Below, piece after piece: positions 34,601-47,200 of a stretch of DNA of 64,000 nucleotides. The translations under genes and the position numbers were made by a program. Source of the DNA: Garcia nutans (Eukaryota; Streptophyta; Magnoliopsida; Malpighiales; Euphorbiaceae); assembly GCA_947685225.1 (NCBI GenBank), contig CANTUV010000033.1, forward strand, positions 57,079,001-57,143,000. The letters are read 5' to 3'. Within the stretch, counting starts at the first letter, position 1; each line of letters starts with the position of its first letter. Under the pieces are notes generated by a model that worked only from the letters and a program-made list of their open reading frames with translations, did no database searches and was not told the origin of the DNA.

Positions 34601-35407
34601 CATCATCTGTAAATATGTTTCTTTTATGCTTATAATAGATCATCCAATTTAAGTATTTAAATTTAAACAATAAGGTCAAGTGAGCCAATTATCATGCACC
34701 AGATACCTTCTGCCTCAAAGCTGAAAAGTTATCCAAATTATTAAGTAATTATAGTTCTTTGATAAAGGACTACGTAGCTGCCTTGGAATAACTTCATTCT
34801 TGTCCAGACTTATCTCTTAAGTATGTGGAGATTACCACTAAAGATAGTAGTATGCTAGTTTTTTTTTGGGCCCCCCTTCTCATAAACCTTGTTCTGTGCA
34901 GCGGGATTCAAACTCGCCTCCTAATGGAAATCCCAAATGTTCGCCATCGAGTTATCTCCTCAAGCATCAAAATGATGTGCTAGTTTAATTTGAAGAAAAC
35001 AATAAAATTACATTTCAACAACAATGCATCTTATATAAGACAGTACATTGTGCATCTCTCAGCAGTTGGCACTGTTACCTTCTGCTATAATTTAGTTGTT
35101 ATGCTATTAATCACACATTGTCTTTGCTTGAAATTTACAATAACAAATTCATAAACACTGCATGTTAAGACATTAGTGCAACATTCTTACTGTTCATTTA
35201 CTTTAAATTATTTAAGGGACCACTAAAATAAAAAACCTGGATGAGAACATTGGCTCCTTGAAGGTAAAACTTACAGAAGAAGAGCTGAAAGAAATAGCTG
35301 CTGCTGTGCCCATAGAAGAGGTAGCAGGAGGAACCTATGAGAGCATTGGTAATTTGTCATGGAAGTTCGCTAACACGCCTCCAAAAATGTTGCTGAATTT
35401 CAAATGA
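31658..35407 (+). CDS. Aldo-keto reductase AKR3, intact
   Basis: Seven exons (31658-31717, 32856-33023, 33160-33363, 33479-33651, 33909-34005, 34280-34433, 35217-35407) give 348 residues, with canonical GT-AG introns. The tetrad is Asp60, Tyr65, Lys91 and His133. Exon 3 is two codons shorter than in AKR1/AKR2 (FELPRMIVDG replaces the IQKFDYGGASVKG region), and the N-terminus is MAEVKNFQLPKVKLG, so this belongs to the second subfamily of the array. The C-terminus WKFANTPPKM is typical of plant ATB2-like reductases. Intron 1 carries a 424-bp tandem duplication and intron 6 a SINE-like insertion. The role is presumably NADPH-dependent carbonyl reduction in the cytosol. Confidence 0.93.
31787..32634. 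repeat. Near-identical 424-bp tandem duplication in AKR3 intron 1
   Basis: Copy one is 31787-32210 and copy two 32211-32634. The only difference I found is G/T in GATTTTCTNTAAATGGG. AKR4 intron 1 has one diverged copy, so the duplication is recent and specific to AKR3, or an assembly artefact. Confidence 0.93.
34862..34977 (-). mobile_element. tRNA-derived SINE-like insertion in AKR3 intron 6
   Basis: On the minus strand there is a box-A-like AACTCGATGG (34944-34954) and a box-B-like GTTTGAATCCC (34903-34913), the internal RNA polymerase III promoter layout of tRNA-derived SINEs, and the element ends in an A run. TGCTAGTTT occurs at both edges (34853-34861 and 34978-34986), as expected for a target-site duplication. 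It is only about 116 bp, short for a plant SINE, so it may be truncated or a retroposed tRNA. Confidence 0.55.
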
Positions 35408-35959
35408 AAGCTGCAAACAAGTGAGATTGTGTTGACGAATTCACCATATAAGTAAACTTCTTTCGCTGTAGAGTATTGCCTTCTTGATGTTGTTGTATTT
35501 GATCAAATAAAATGTCATGATCAAGACATTAGAGATTTCTTTTTGTAATCACAAACCCAATTTTGAAATGATGAGGCTATTCTGTATAGTTTTTGTTTTG
35601 CTTTCTAGCAAATAGAATTAAGGCGGTGCATGTAAAGCCCAAGAAATTAACATATTATGCTATCTTTATTCCAAATAGAACCTTAAGTTCACCATTGAGA
35701 AGAATTGCAATATTCATCCACAGTTTGATCTTCACATAGTTTAGCCACCCTTCTTCCATTGTCACTTGTTTTTTTTTCCAATCAAATTAGTCATATTTAT
35801 TTAACCATATCAAAGAATAAATCCAGTGAGAAAATTTCAGGATTTGAATTTCACTAATAGCAATTCCTTTTCTTTCCTCTTTATTCTTTTATAGACTATA
35901 GACTTTCTCTGTTTTTAATTTTATTTTTCGTTTTTTCTGTTTTCTCGCCTCCGGTCCAA
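35408..35959. other. AKR3 3' flank
   Basis: It contains the 3' UTR and downstream sequence of AKR3, with partial similarity to the AKR4 3' flank. No gene is seen. Confidence 0.55.
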
Positions 35960-37075
35960 TCCTTTATTTTTACTTTCCTCAGATATCCAACGACCAGTCG
36001 TTTTTCTTTCCAGCCTTTTCTTTTTCTCTCGGATTACAGTCTGTCTATTGTGGGGTCGTTTTAAATTATTTTTCTCTTGGTCGTTGGTCTAAACGACAGA
36101 TACGCGGCTTTTCATAACTTTTCTGTATAACCTGAATAAATTGCTTTGCCGTTTTCTTTGAGGTAATTATGCTGTACAAGGAAATAAGTTTTCCGTTTTA
36201 AAAAATACGGGAGGTGGAATTTTTTTTTCATTTTTACTTTTTGACGCTGTTTTTTTTTTTAATTTTTGTAATTTTTTTATTTTTATTTTTTATAATTTTT
36301 TTATTTATGTTCTTTTATTTAAAAAAATTTAATGTTATATTTTTAATATATACATAAAAAATATATATACAATATATATATAATATATATAATACATACT
36401 TAATAATATAAACTGTATTTATAATATTTAAAATATATTTACATAATATTTTTAATATTTATTTATTTTTTATTTTTTATTCCGATAAAATCTACGTAAT
36501 ATTTAATAATTTTTATATAAAATATATATAATTTAAATAATAAAAATATAACTTATACATATTTATAATACATTTAATATATATCTGCATAACAAAATTG
36601 TATATATATAATATTTTTTTATATTTATGATATGTAAAATTTATTTAAAAATATATTTAATAATTTTTATTAATATATTTTTATATTTTTTATTTTTTAA
36701 AATTTTTTGTGAGTGTTATTTATTTTTATAATTAAAATTAAAATTTTATCTTTTATAAAAATTTATAATTTTTATATAATGAAAAATAATTTAAAATATT
36801 AATTTTTATTATTATATTAAAATATTTTTTATTTAATAGTAAAATTTAAAAAATTAAAATAAAATAAAATAATAATTATAATGAAAAAATAGATATTTTT
36901 AAAAAAATACATGTAAAATTTTTTGTTTTAATAAATAAGGAGGTATTTTTAAATTTTTATAAATTTATAACTATTTTTAAATGTCCGTTTTCTTTTCCTT
37001 TGATTTTTATATTTTGTGCCGCTGAATTCAACCCATTTTGTGCCGTTCTCTTTCGAAGCTCTTAAAAGTCTTACT
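35960..37075 (+). promoter_or_regulatory. Apparent orphan copy of the PNG1 promoter, split by an AT-rich insertion
   Basis: The outer parts (about 35960-36160 and 36990-37075) align with the 270 bp before the PNG1 start (about 40960-41229). Shared phrases include ACCAGTCGTT, TTTTTCTC followed by GTCGTTGGNCTAAACGACA, CTTTTCAT, CCTTTGAT, TTNAACCCATTTT and AAGCTC. The copy stops near the place where PNG1 coding sequence would begin. It probably came with the duplication that made AKR3 and AKR4. Confidence 0.6.
36160..36995. mobile_element. AT-rich insertion of unknown type
   Basis: This 0.8-kb AT-rich block is absent from the homologous PNG1 promoter. CCGTTTTCTTT occurs on both sides (36149-36159 and 36985-36995) and could be a target duplication. 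There are no clear terminal inverted repeats and no coding content. Confidence 0.35.
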
Positions 37076-37148
37076 AGTTTGCTGTTGATACATGTGTCGC
37101 TATCTAAAAATTAATTAAGTACTTTTAGTGGCATCCAATGTTGTCAGA

Positions 37149-37219
37149 GCACCAGTGGTCTAGTGGTAGAATAGTACCCTGCCACGGTACAGACCCGGGT
37201 TCGATTCCCGGCTGGTGCA
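37149..37219 (+). tRNA. trnG-GCC: tRNA-Gly (anticodon GCC)
   Basis: The 71-nt gene folds as a complete cloverleaf: acceptor stem GCACCAG with CTGGTGC, D-arm containing TAGTGGTAGAATAGTA, anticodon loop CTGCCAC, T-arm CCGGG-TTCGATT-CCCGG, and discriminator A. Boxes A and B are intact. There is no intron. It lies about 185 bp upstream of AKR4 on the same strand. Confidence 0.97.
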
Positions 37220-37404
37220 TCACTATTTTTAATCTGTTCTGGTTCTGTGGTTTTTTTAATCTACTGGTTTTGATATGAGCGCATACAGCATAGTTGCCTG
37301 AAATTTAACAGTCGGTTTGTACTTTGCCTACCAAAAACAATTTAAACGCACCAAGCACCATTTAAACCCAAAATAAGTTTTGCAAGCAAAATTCCAGCTA
37401 AATA

Positions 37405-40367
37405 ATGGCAGAGGAGAAGAACTTCCAAGTTCCAAGAGGGAAACTGGGTACCCAAGGACTTGAGGTAAAACTACATTGCACTTTAGCCCACATCTTTATT
37501 TTTAAATAAAGCATGAGTCTTTGCTTGCAAAAATGCCAAATTTGAGTCCTTATTTTAAGAACATAATCTTTAATAATATATCTAACATTTTGATTGAACT
37601 GGTATAGACCAATCTCTGTAAAGATGAACAGTTGAATGTTTATGTGTCTCTTTAGTGTCTGCCAAATTTTGATTGAAGAAGGTATCTGATGAGTCATATG
37701 TTTGATGCAACATTTTGTACTTATTTTTGTATGCAATGGATACTGATTGACAGTAATTGCTTAGTCTAAATCTTCTATTAAAATTTTACAAGTGATCCTA
37801 TATTAATATATAGCTTAGACGATCCGATTTATTTTCTTAGATGGGGTTTTCTTGATTGATGCATCTAAGTGCTGTGTAAATATAAGCCTACCCATTTGAA
37901 TTTTTTGATGGGTTTAATCTAGAAGCACAAAACCTCTGAATTTTGCAATGCTTCTGGATTCTCGGAGAATTGGTATTAGTATGTAAAAGAAAAGAAAAAG
38001 GTAATTTTTGAAGAATTTTTGGTTTACTAGTTTCTGATTTACCTTCAAAATTATATGTCATGAACTCTATAATCGGAGGCTTTGGATTAATCTTTTTCCT
38101 TAAAATCATGAAAACGCTTGGGTTTTAAAGTTCTAAATTACAGTCGTCTTCTCAAATAGAATTAGATAATATTTTGTTTGCTTTCATATTTATATTGTAT
38201 CCTCTACTCTACAGGTTTCAAAGTTGGGGTTTGGATGTATGGGCTTAACTGGAGTCTACAATTCTCCAGTCTCGGATGAGGATGGTATCTCAATATTGAA
38301 GGATGCCTTCAGTAAGGGAATAGCATTTTTCGATACAGCAGATGTATATGGAGGCCATGCTAATGAAATTCTTGTTGGAAAGGTACATGCCTTGATTTCC
38401 TGCAATTTTATCAGGTTAGTGACATGTACTAGCTCTTAAACCCAGAATGCTCTTATGAACTTGTCTTCATTATACTGAATTGAGGAGAAGACCCCATTGG
38501 ATTGTTAACTAAAGAATACTGTATACTTTTCAGGCCTTGAAGCAATTACCAAGAGAAAAAATTCAGTTAGCCGCTAAGTTTGGTATTGTCAGATTAGAAC
38601 TTCCTCGTATGATAGTGAATGGCAGTCCTGAGTATGTACGGTCATGTTGTGAGGGTAGCTTGAAGTGCCTTGGAGTCGATTACATTGATCTGTATTATCA
38701 GCACCGAGTGGACACATCTGTGCCTATTGAGGAAATTGTATGATATTCCCATCCTTTAGCTATCAGACATCTGACATTTCTTCTGCAATGTTGTACAATT
38801 ATCCGATATTTACATTTCTTGCACATTTATTATTCTCATCTCTTGAGTGTAGATGAGCGAACTTAAAAAACTGATGGAAGAGGGGAAAATCAAGTGCATT
38901 GGGCTATCAGAAGCCAGTCCAGACACAATTAGGAGAGCACATGCTGTTCATCCCATCACAGCTGTACAGATGGAGTGGTCTCTTTGGACTCGAGATATTG
39001 AGGAAGAGATTATTCCCCTTTGCAGGTTTGAATCCTTACTAAATTGCTATCCTTAGCCAAGTTCTCTCATGATTCCATAATTGATAAAAACCTTGAGGTA
39101 AACTACAATGGCATCTTTATTATTGTGTTATAGAATCATGTTCAATTGTTCATATCCAATGCTTGGAATAATTTGCATTCATATTGAGCCTGGCTTCCTA
39201 TGCATTCTAATAGTGTTTAGCAGAATTGTGAAAGTGCTTTCTTGATGGATTCTTTCAGGGAGCTTGGCATTGGAATTGTTCCATACAGTCCTCTTGGTCG
39301 TGGTTTTTTTGCTGGTAAAGCAATTGTGGAAAGTTTGCCTGCAAATAGCATGTTGGTATGCGTCCTATTAATTATCAATCCCTATATATTAATCCTTCTA
39401 AAAAAATTCTCCACTTTCTTTTATGGTTGGAGAAGAAAGAAGTCTCAACAGACTCAGAAATATAATTCTGTTGAAAAGATTTTCCTTTGAAGTTGTTACA
39501 TTAATGAATATATTTTTCTTCAGTAATACCACCTTTACATAATTTTAGGTTTTTCAAAGATTTTTTCCTGCGTTTGAGGAGAAATAATTTCATTTTGCTG
39601 TTGCCTTCACAAGTGCTCGCATCCTCGATTTCGAGCAGAGAACTTGGACAAAAACAAAAGGATCTACATTCAATTGGAAAACCTTGCTAAGAAGCATCAA
39701 TGTCCTCCTTCTCAGTTAGCATTGGCTTGGGTTCTCCAACATGGGGAAGATGTTGTACCCATTCCTGGTCAGTTGCTCTCTGTTTTTTCTCTGTCATTTT
39801 AAAGTATCCTTATATTTCGTGCAGCACTAGTTGAAAAATAAATTGCAGAAAAAGCTAATTAAGGTTCTAATTCAATTTTAAAGATACAGGTCTATGTAAA
39901 AATTCCCCTTCTCTTAACCCTCATTCCATGCAGTGGAATTCAAATTCGCCTCCTAATGGAAATCCCAAATGTTTGCCACTGTGCTATCTCCTTGAGTATT
40001 GTAATGATGTGCTAGTTTAATTTGAATAAGCAATAAAATTACACTTCAACAGCGAGGCATGATTTATATGACAATACATTTTGTGTGTCCTCTGCTATAA
40101 TTTAGTTGCCATGCTTGTTGTCACACATTGTCTTTGCTTGCAAATTACAATAACGCATTCTTAAACGCTGCATGTTAAGAAACTAATGCAACAATCTTAC
40201 TGTTCATTTTTGCTTGAAATTAAATTATACTAGGGACCACTAAGCTAAAAAACCTAGATGAGAACACTGGATCCTTGAAGATAAAACTTACAGAAGAAGA
40301 GCTGAAAGAAATAACAGCTGTTGTCCCCATCGAAGAGGTGCAGGAGATAGAACCTATGAGAGCATGA
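37405..40367 (+). CDS. Aldo-keto reductase AKR4, C-terminus frameshifted
   Basis: Seven exons (37405-37464, 38215-38382, 38534-38737, 38853-39025, 39259-39355, 39614-39767, 40234-40367) match AKR3 in number, phase and almost in length. The tetrad is kept: Asp and Tyr in FFDTADVYG, Lys in LAAKFG, His in YYQHRVD. In the last exon, after VPIEEV, small indels relative to AKR3 shift the frame to a TGA at 40365-40367. The predicted protein has 329 residues and lacks the conserved NTPP-containing tail of about 20 residues. The tail closes the active-site side of the barrel in AKRs, so activity or specificity may be changed. KCLGVDY has Cys where AKR3 has Arg. It could be a young pseudogene or a truncated enzyme. 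Confidence 0.85.
39899..40009 (-). mobile_element. Diverged SINE-like copy in AKR4 intron 6
   Basis: It is the homologue of 34862-34977, at the same place in the same intron, with the right-hand flank GATGTGCTAGTTTAATTTG shared. Because both genes have it, the insertion is older than the AKR3/AKR4 duplication. The left target duplication is no longer recognisable. Confidence 0.5.
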
Positions 40368-40959
40368 GTTCTTCGTTATGGAAATCCGTTAACACGCCTC
40401 CAAAAGGTAGCTGAATTTTAAACTAGAGATGTAAGACAAGTCAGATTATGTTGGTGTAACTATTATATTATTGTCCAGTATATAAGTGAACTTCTTTAGC
40501 TGTAGTACTATTTTGCCTTCTTTATGTTGTATTTGATGAAATCAAGTGTTTTGGTCAGGACATTAGACATATATATATGGTTCTGTACATTTGAAATAAT
40601 GAGGCTATGATATGTATGGTTCTGTTCTGCTTTTGCAGAATCCAAGAAACTCTAAAATATTATCTTATTATATCTTTATTCCAAGACTTATGAGAACAAA
40701 TAGATTATATACAGTTTCCATTGGCATAAATTTTCAGAGCAAATCTCTGAAAAATGCAGTGATAATATTTCAAGATCATTTCACCAATAATAGTTCTTCA
40801 TCTCAATACTAAGGGGGAAAAATAACAGAATAAAATACCTATTAATTATCAATTACTGTTTTCTCTGCAATGCTTTTTTTAATTTTAAAAAAAAAAAGTC
40901 CTTCCTTTTGTTTTATTATTTGCACGCGGGACTACATGCCGTAGGTTTATTTTATTTTC
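40368..40959. other. AKR4 3' flank
   Basis: It contains the 3' UTR and downstream sequence, including the remains of the tail coding sequence lost by the AKR4 frameshift (about 40368-40420). No other gene is seen. Confidence 0.55.
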
Positions 40960-41229
40960 CTTTTCTGATCGTTGTCATCTAACTACCAGTCGTTGTTTCT
41001 CCATCCTTTCTTTTTTAACACCGACCATAGCCTGTCCCTTGAGCCTTGTGTGTTGTGTGGCCATTTTATTATTTTTCTCCAGGTCGTTGGCCTAAACGAC
41101 ATGTCGGTAGCCTTTCATTATTTTCACCTTTGATTATTAATTATTAATTATTTGACTAATTGACTTGAACCCATTTTTGGTCGTTGCTTTACATGTTTCT
41201 CTCTTTCTAAGCTCCCAGAGGGTAAAGAG
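40960..41229 (+). promoter_or_regulatory. PNG1 promoter and 5' UTR
   Basis: This is the sequence directly upstream of the PNG1 ATG. It contains GTCGTTGGCCTAAACGACA and pyrimidine-rich stretches (CTCTCTTTCTAAGCTC) typical of plant 5' leaders. No convincing TATA box is visible. A related copy lies behind AKR3. Confidence 0.55.
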
Positions 41230-44200
41230 ATGGTTGGCCGGAAATTCGTCGTTCACCACGGCGACTCCACCTTTGACGTCGATTACGACGCCGATGATGG
41301 CTTCGAAGTCCCTCTCTCTCTCATCAAATCCCACCTTGTCTAAATTTTTTTTATTTTTTCATTTCTTAACTGATATTTTGATTGAATTGTAGGTTTTCAA
41401 ATTTCAACTTTTCTCTCTCACTTCAATTCCTCCAGATGAACAAAAGGTTTTCCATTTTTATTGCCCTAAAATTCTCCATTTCTATGAAATTGCATTGGTT
41501 TAGGTGTGTGTGTTCATCATTGATGGTGAATTTTTGCGTTTTTTAGATTTTTGGAAGGGATGATGATGATGATCGAGTCATATCAGATGACTCTGATTTT
41601 GCCAGGATCTCTGACGAGCTCAAATTGCTCTCGATCAGTGATGAGGGCAAGACTAAGCAACAGGAATCAACCACTGGTACTGGTGCTGTAGCTCAGAATA
41701 ATGGCAATTTCTTGATATCTGATGAGGAATTGGCACGAAAGCTGCAGGTATTTTTGATACTTATATTTGTTTACTGCAGGTATTTTTGATACTTCTATTT
41801 GTTTATGTTCCGTTGTAACATTCATCTCGGTTGGGAATTTAATTATTTCCTTGCTTATAGGCGGAGGAAGAAGCGTTAATGTTGCAGGTATTTGCTATAA
41901 GTGAACAGAGCGCACAGTTTGAGCAGGAGATACGGCCTTATATTAGTAAAGTTCTGATGGTAATTATAATTTTTTTTCCCCTTCAGTTATATAGTAGTCT
42001 AGTGTATGACAGTGTGGTGCTTGCATTCCCAATTTGTTTTGTTGAATGCGTTTGGTAAGTGGGGAAACTGGGGGAAGGCGAACTGGGAAATTAAGGAACT
42101 TTAAGTCTTTAATCAATCCTTGTGTTGGACCCAACACCCAAGGAAATAATAAACAGATATTTATTGACTTCTTTTGAGAGGACAGAAAAAAAAAAGGGCA
42201 CAATCTTGCTTCTTTTTGATTGATGATAATATTTTCTTTAGAGATTGATGTTTTATAGAGTATTTGGTTTATGGTTGCTGCAGTATGAGGACCCAGCACG
42301 TCAGGAGGCAGCACGGAAAACAGTTCCCTTTGAAGAGCTTGAGGAAAAAGCATTGGTTTCTTTGGCCAAGGTAAAAGCTTTTTTTTTCTTTCTTGTGTTT
42401 CTTGTTTAATAATTTGACACTTAGTTTGGCCATAGAATGGGTGAATTACTAAGGCATGCATGTCAAACCTGTGCTGCTATCTACTAGACTCTAACTGCAC
42501 ATGCACCTGAATATTTTGCTATCAAGTGTGCTCTTTAACATTCTCATTATTTATCCCATTCTCAAATATTGCTGCATGAAATACCTTAAAGAAGCTTAGA
42601 TTCAAATTTCCTAACCAATTGTAGATAACATGGAGTTGATAAAGGTTTTTTTTTTCCTCATCCATTGCAGTAGTTAATATGTAAAAAGAGAAAAAAAGAG
42701 CCTGCTTGGTAGCTGGCTAGTTGCATAAGACTTGTTCTAGTTCGTACAAAGATATGATTACCTTATTGTCAGTCAACTAGTTGATCTATTCTCTACTCAA
42801 AATGGCTTAAGGAACAATTTTTTCAGAGAGAACTTTAAAAAGAAGAAAAGAAAAACCTCTTCGTTCTATAAATATCCAAGAAACTACTGAAAAGCTTACA
42901 CAGAGTAGTCTCACATCTAAATACTAAATTTGCAGACCATCAACTGAGAAACATACACTTCCTTTGTTCATTTAATTTTTTCTTTTTTTCTCATTCCCCA
43001 TGTTCTTCTTATTTTGGTTAAAGCCAGAATTTTATTACAAAAAAAATTTAAGATCAGAAGAAAGGCTTCTCTAAATGGCATACTTTATCTGGTATACCTC
43101 AGAAAGTTATAACACAACAAGTGATTTGCTCTACTAGTGAGATAATTAGATAATATGAAATGGATGGCTGGATGCAACTTCCCAGTTTCTTGGGAAATCT
43201 TCATGCATACTAACTTTTGTGATTATGCTGTGATGCTGATTAATTTTTAGCTCTTAAAAGATTCCAATTAAACTGAAATTCCTTGTAAATGCTTGTCTGT
43301 CAAAGTGATCTGCAACATTTTTAGAATTATTTAAATATTAACAGGCTGCTTGTGTTCCTGAAATCAATCTACTTTCAAGCTTTATGAATCTTCGCTTCTG
43401 AGAGTTTTTTCTGCTAATATGCCTTGGTAATTGGTAACTCTGAAAACTTTGTTTTAGGAGGGGAACTTTAAACCATCAAAAATTGAACAAGATCATGCTT
43501 TCCTGCTACAGCTGCTTTTCTGGTTCAAAGAATCTTTCAGGTGCTTTTCATTACTGATGCTATTCCCCGCCCCTCCCCCTCTTCCCTTCTCTCCTTAATT
43601 TAATAAAATATTTGTTAGTAGATAGCTGCACATCTCCATACACCGACACACACACACATGTATACATACGGACATACATACATACATACATACATATACA
43701 TGTATATGCACAATCAGTAATTAGCCTTATGTGAAACTTTGATTCCTTTAAGGTTTCTGTTCCATGTTTATATGGTGCAAATGCTTGCCTATGTCTTTAC
43801 ATGCTCTAAAGCCATTAAGGCACTTCCAAGATTTCAAGAACAGTTTCATACTCTACTGAGGGATGATATATTTTATTCAATTAATATTTTAGAACATGTT
43901 TCCATGAAATAGTTTATGTGTGTGTTTGTGTCGAGGTTTCTAATAATGTGGTTCCTTTTTTTGTGTGTGATCATAATTTTCTGGTGCTGCAGGTGGGTTA
44001 ATGTGCCTCCTTGTGATGGTTGTGGCAACGATACCATTAATCAAGGAATGGGTGTTGCACTCGCTTCTGAAAGTCAATATGGAGCAACCCAAGTTGAGCT
44101 TTATCGGTATGTGTGGGAGCATATATATGCCCAACTTTTTGTTTTTTCTTTGCCTTTTCATTTTAGGATTGAATACATAATCATATCTATTTTAATTTAT

Positions 44201-47200
44201 GGTTATTTTGAACTTCCCGATTCATTCATTTCATCTTTCTTGTAAGTCCATAATCCATATTGCAACAATTCAACAAATACCGTCTAATAAATTCAAATGC
44301 CCGACAATTCGTATTGGCATTTAATTGATTTATTGAAAGAGTTCAGATTTTCAGTCTTTATTTAGGATTTCAGCATATACTGTATTTGTAGCTGTTTGGT
44401 AGCTATTTTTTCCCGTCATAGCAGACAAGGGCTTGTAAGCTAAGTTGCTCCTCTGTTCAAATGATGAAAAATTGCATATAGGCAAATAGCTTTTGGTGAT
44501 TTTGTGTGTTCTATTTCTATGCTTTGCGTGCATTTTATTTGGGTTATAGGTAATTAATTTGTTAGAATTCAAACCCAATTACCACTTGCTGTTTTCTTTT
44601 CTTGTCTCTGACTGCAGACATTCTTGTTTTCCTATTAAAAGCTTCACATTTTTTCGTTTTCCTTTTCCTGGTCATCAGCTGCAATTCTTGTCCAAGAATC
44701 ACTCGATTTCCTCGGTACAATGATCCATTGAAGGTATTCTTTTTGTTTCATGTGTGTTGATTAAGAAATTAATATTTCATAAACTTCTCACGCTTATTTT
44801 CCTTTTTCCCTTTTCTACATGCAGCTTATTGAAACTCGAAGGGGTCGTTGTGGGGAGTGGGCAAATTGCTTTACACTTTACTGTCGAGCTTTTGGCTATG
44901 AATCTCGTTTGGTTAGTCTGTTTCCTTTGCATGAAAGAACTTGGTGTTGATGGAAGACAATGCATCATATCTTCAAATTGATGTTTCATTCCAGATCCTG
45001 GATTTCACTGATCATGTTTGGACCGAGTGCTTCTCTCAACTTTTGGGAAGGTAAGCTTCATTAACAAAATTAATGCATTCTACTTTTCGAAAAAAAAAGA
45101 AAAAGGTTCTTTAGTAATTAGGTTAAACTAGACTACTGGGCATGTCAACCATCAGTTAAATCTGTTCTGGTACAGATGGATGCATCTGGACCCATGTGAA
45201 GGAGTATATGACAAACCATTATTATATGAAAAGGGGTACTTTCACTTCTAACCAATCTTATGTATTTTCTGAGCTCTTTCTTCTATTTTGTGGCCCTGTT
45301 TCTGTAAAAGATGAACTACATTCTTTTGTGGTAGGTGGGGTAAGAAATTAAATTATGTAATTGCATTTGCAAAAGATGGAGTCTATGACGTCTCTAAACG
45401 TTACACGAGGAAGTGGCCTGAGGTAATGATAACAATAGAAATGGCATTCTTTTCAGATTTATTACTCTCTTCAAGAACATTTCTACAAGTTCTTTTGTTG
45501 ACTTAATAATAAAAGATTTCTTCAATTTGCAGGTTTTGCTGCGGCGGAACATAATCAGAGAGCCAGTTTTATCAGCTTTTCTTGCTAATATAACAAAAGA
45601 CTGCAGAAGAGGCCTTACGTCTAAAGTTGTTTCCTTGCTTGAAAACCGTGACAAAAGTGAATCAGAAGAACTTGAGAGAGGTTTACATTCCACAGATGAT
45701 GCTTCAGTTTTATTACCTGGAAGACAAAGTGGGGACAGAGAATGGCGCATTTCAAGATTGGAAATTGGTTCTAATGAAGATAGCTCTTTCAGTTGTTCTT
45801 CTTGCCCTGTTCGTATATGTGTAGATGTGCATGTGACAAGGATTTACATTGCATTTTCCCTTGTTCTTCATCATTTTGTTGAGAATTCTCTTTCTAAATC
45901 TAGAGCTATTGAAATACTGAAGATCATCCAGGGAATTTTTGTGGATGTTAGAAATTCCCCCTACAAAACAAGGATGACTTCCATAAATCCTTTTGTCCTT
46001 CATTTGCTTCATTATTTTGATGAGTTACTTAATACCCTTTCACTGAAGAGAGAGATAGACCCTGATGGAAAAGTAAATATCTGTTTAGCTGGTGACCCTG
46101 TTAGAACATCTCTAGCACTGCCCGTTGCTTTGGATGCTCTGGATGATGTAATCATTAATCTTAACAAATGTGCTGGCTTAAACAAAAGTTTTCTTTCCTT
46201 GCCATTAATGAGATTGAACAGAATCCATTCTGGTTCAGTCCTTGCAAGTGGTGAGGAACTTCCTTTTGGAATTGTAAGTATTACTATTTGTTTTGTGCTT
46301 CAGCAATTTACTGTTTCAGTGTATATGGAGCATGTACCTAAATAGTTTCTTTCAGGCCACATCAGCATTTGATGGACTTAGTGCGACTAAATGGGAAGAG
46401 CCAAATGGTGCAAGAGGTATTAGAATCAAAATGTCAACAGATTTACTGGATTGGGGATGTGTGCAGAAGCCAACGAACGGAAATTTCCAATTGGAAATGG
46501 AATTCAGAATTTTTGCCTGAATTGTCTTGTATTTCTCACGTGCATATCATGAAAAATGAAGATTGCACAATGCGTATTTTATAACTTCTTATTTTCTGTT
46601 GTGTAAGAATTCAATTACATTTTGCAGGTTGTTGGATTGTGTATAAATTACCAGGCAACCAAAAGCATGAACTAGTGACATACGATTTAATGTCAGCCAA
46701 TGATGCCCCAGAAAGGGATCCAATGGATTGGTATGAAAATCAGAGCATATTGTCCTGCATTTAATTCTCTGTTGGCAAGCATTTGAAGTTGCTTGAATGA
46801 ATTTCTTCCACATCTGTTCAATGGTGCTAGCTTCCTCTGAATGCTTGTACAGATCGTTGGCACCTGATATTTGTAACTCTTTTGGAAAATACCTTGATTT
46901 TACATACCTGATCTTATCTGTTATTTCTTAGCAGGGTTGTTGAGGGAAGTGATGATGGGGGATCCAGTTGGCGTGTTTTAGATAAGCAGGTTTCTCAGGT
47001 GTTTGAAAATCGTTTTCAGCGTCGATCATTCAAAATTAGATCAGAAGGTTTCTTGTGTAATGCTTTCGGGTAAATTCTTCTTGCATTCAGAAATTCTAGT
47101 CATTTTTATCTTTTTTTTTTTTTTTTTGTTGTAGTTCATCATAACCTATGATTCGAGTTATAAAATGCCAGGTTCCGCTTTCTGGCAGTGAAAGATGCTG

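Noticed and set aside
41964..42461. 165-codon open frame on the minus strand
   Set aside because: It is antisense to PNG1 exon 5 and its introns, and the product resembles nothing.
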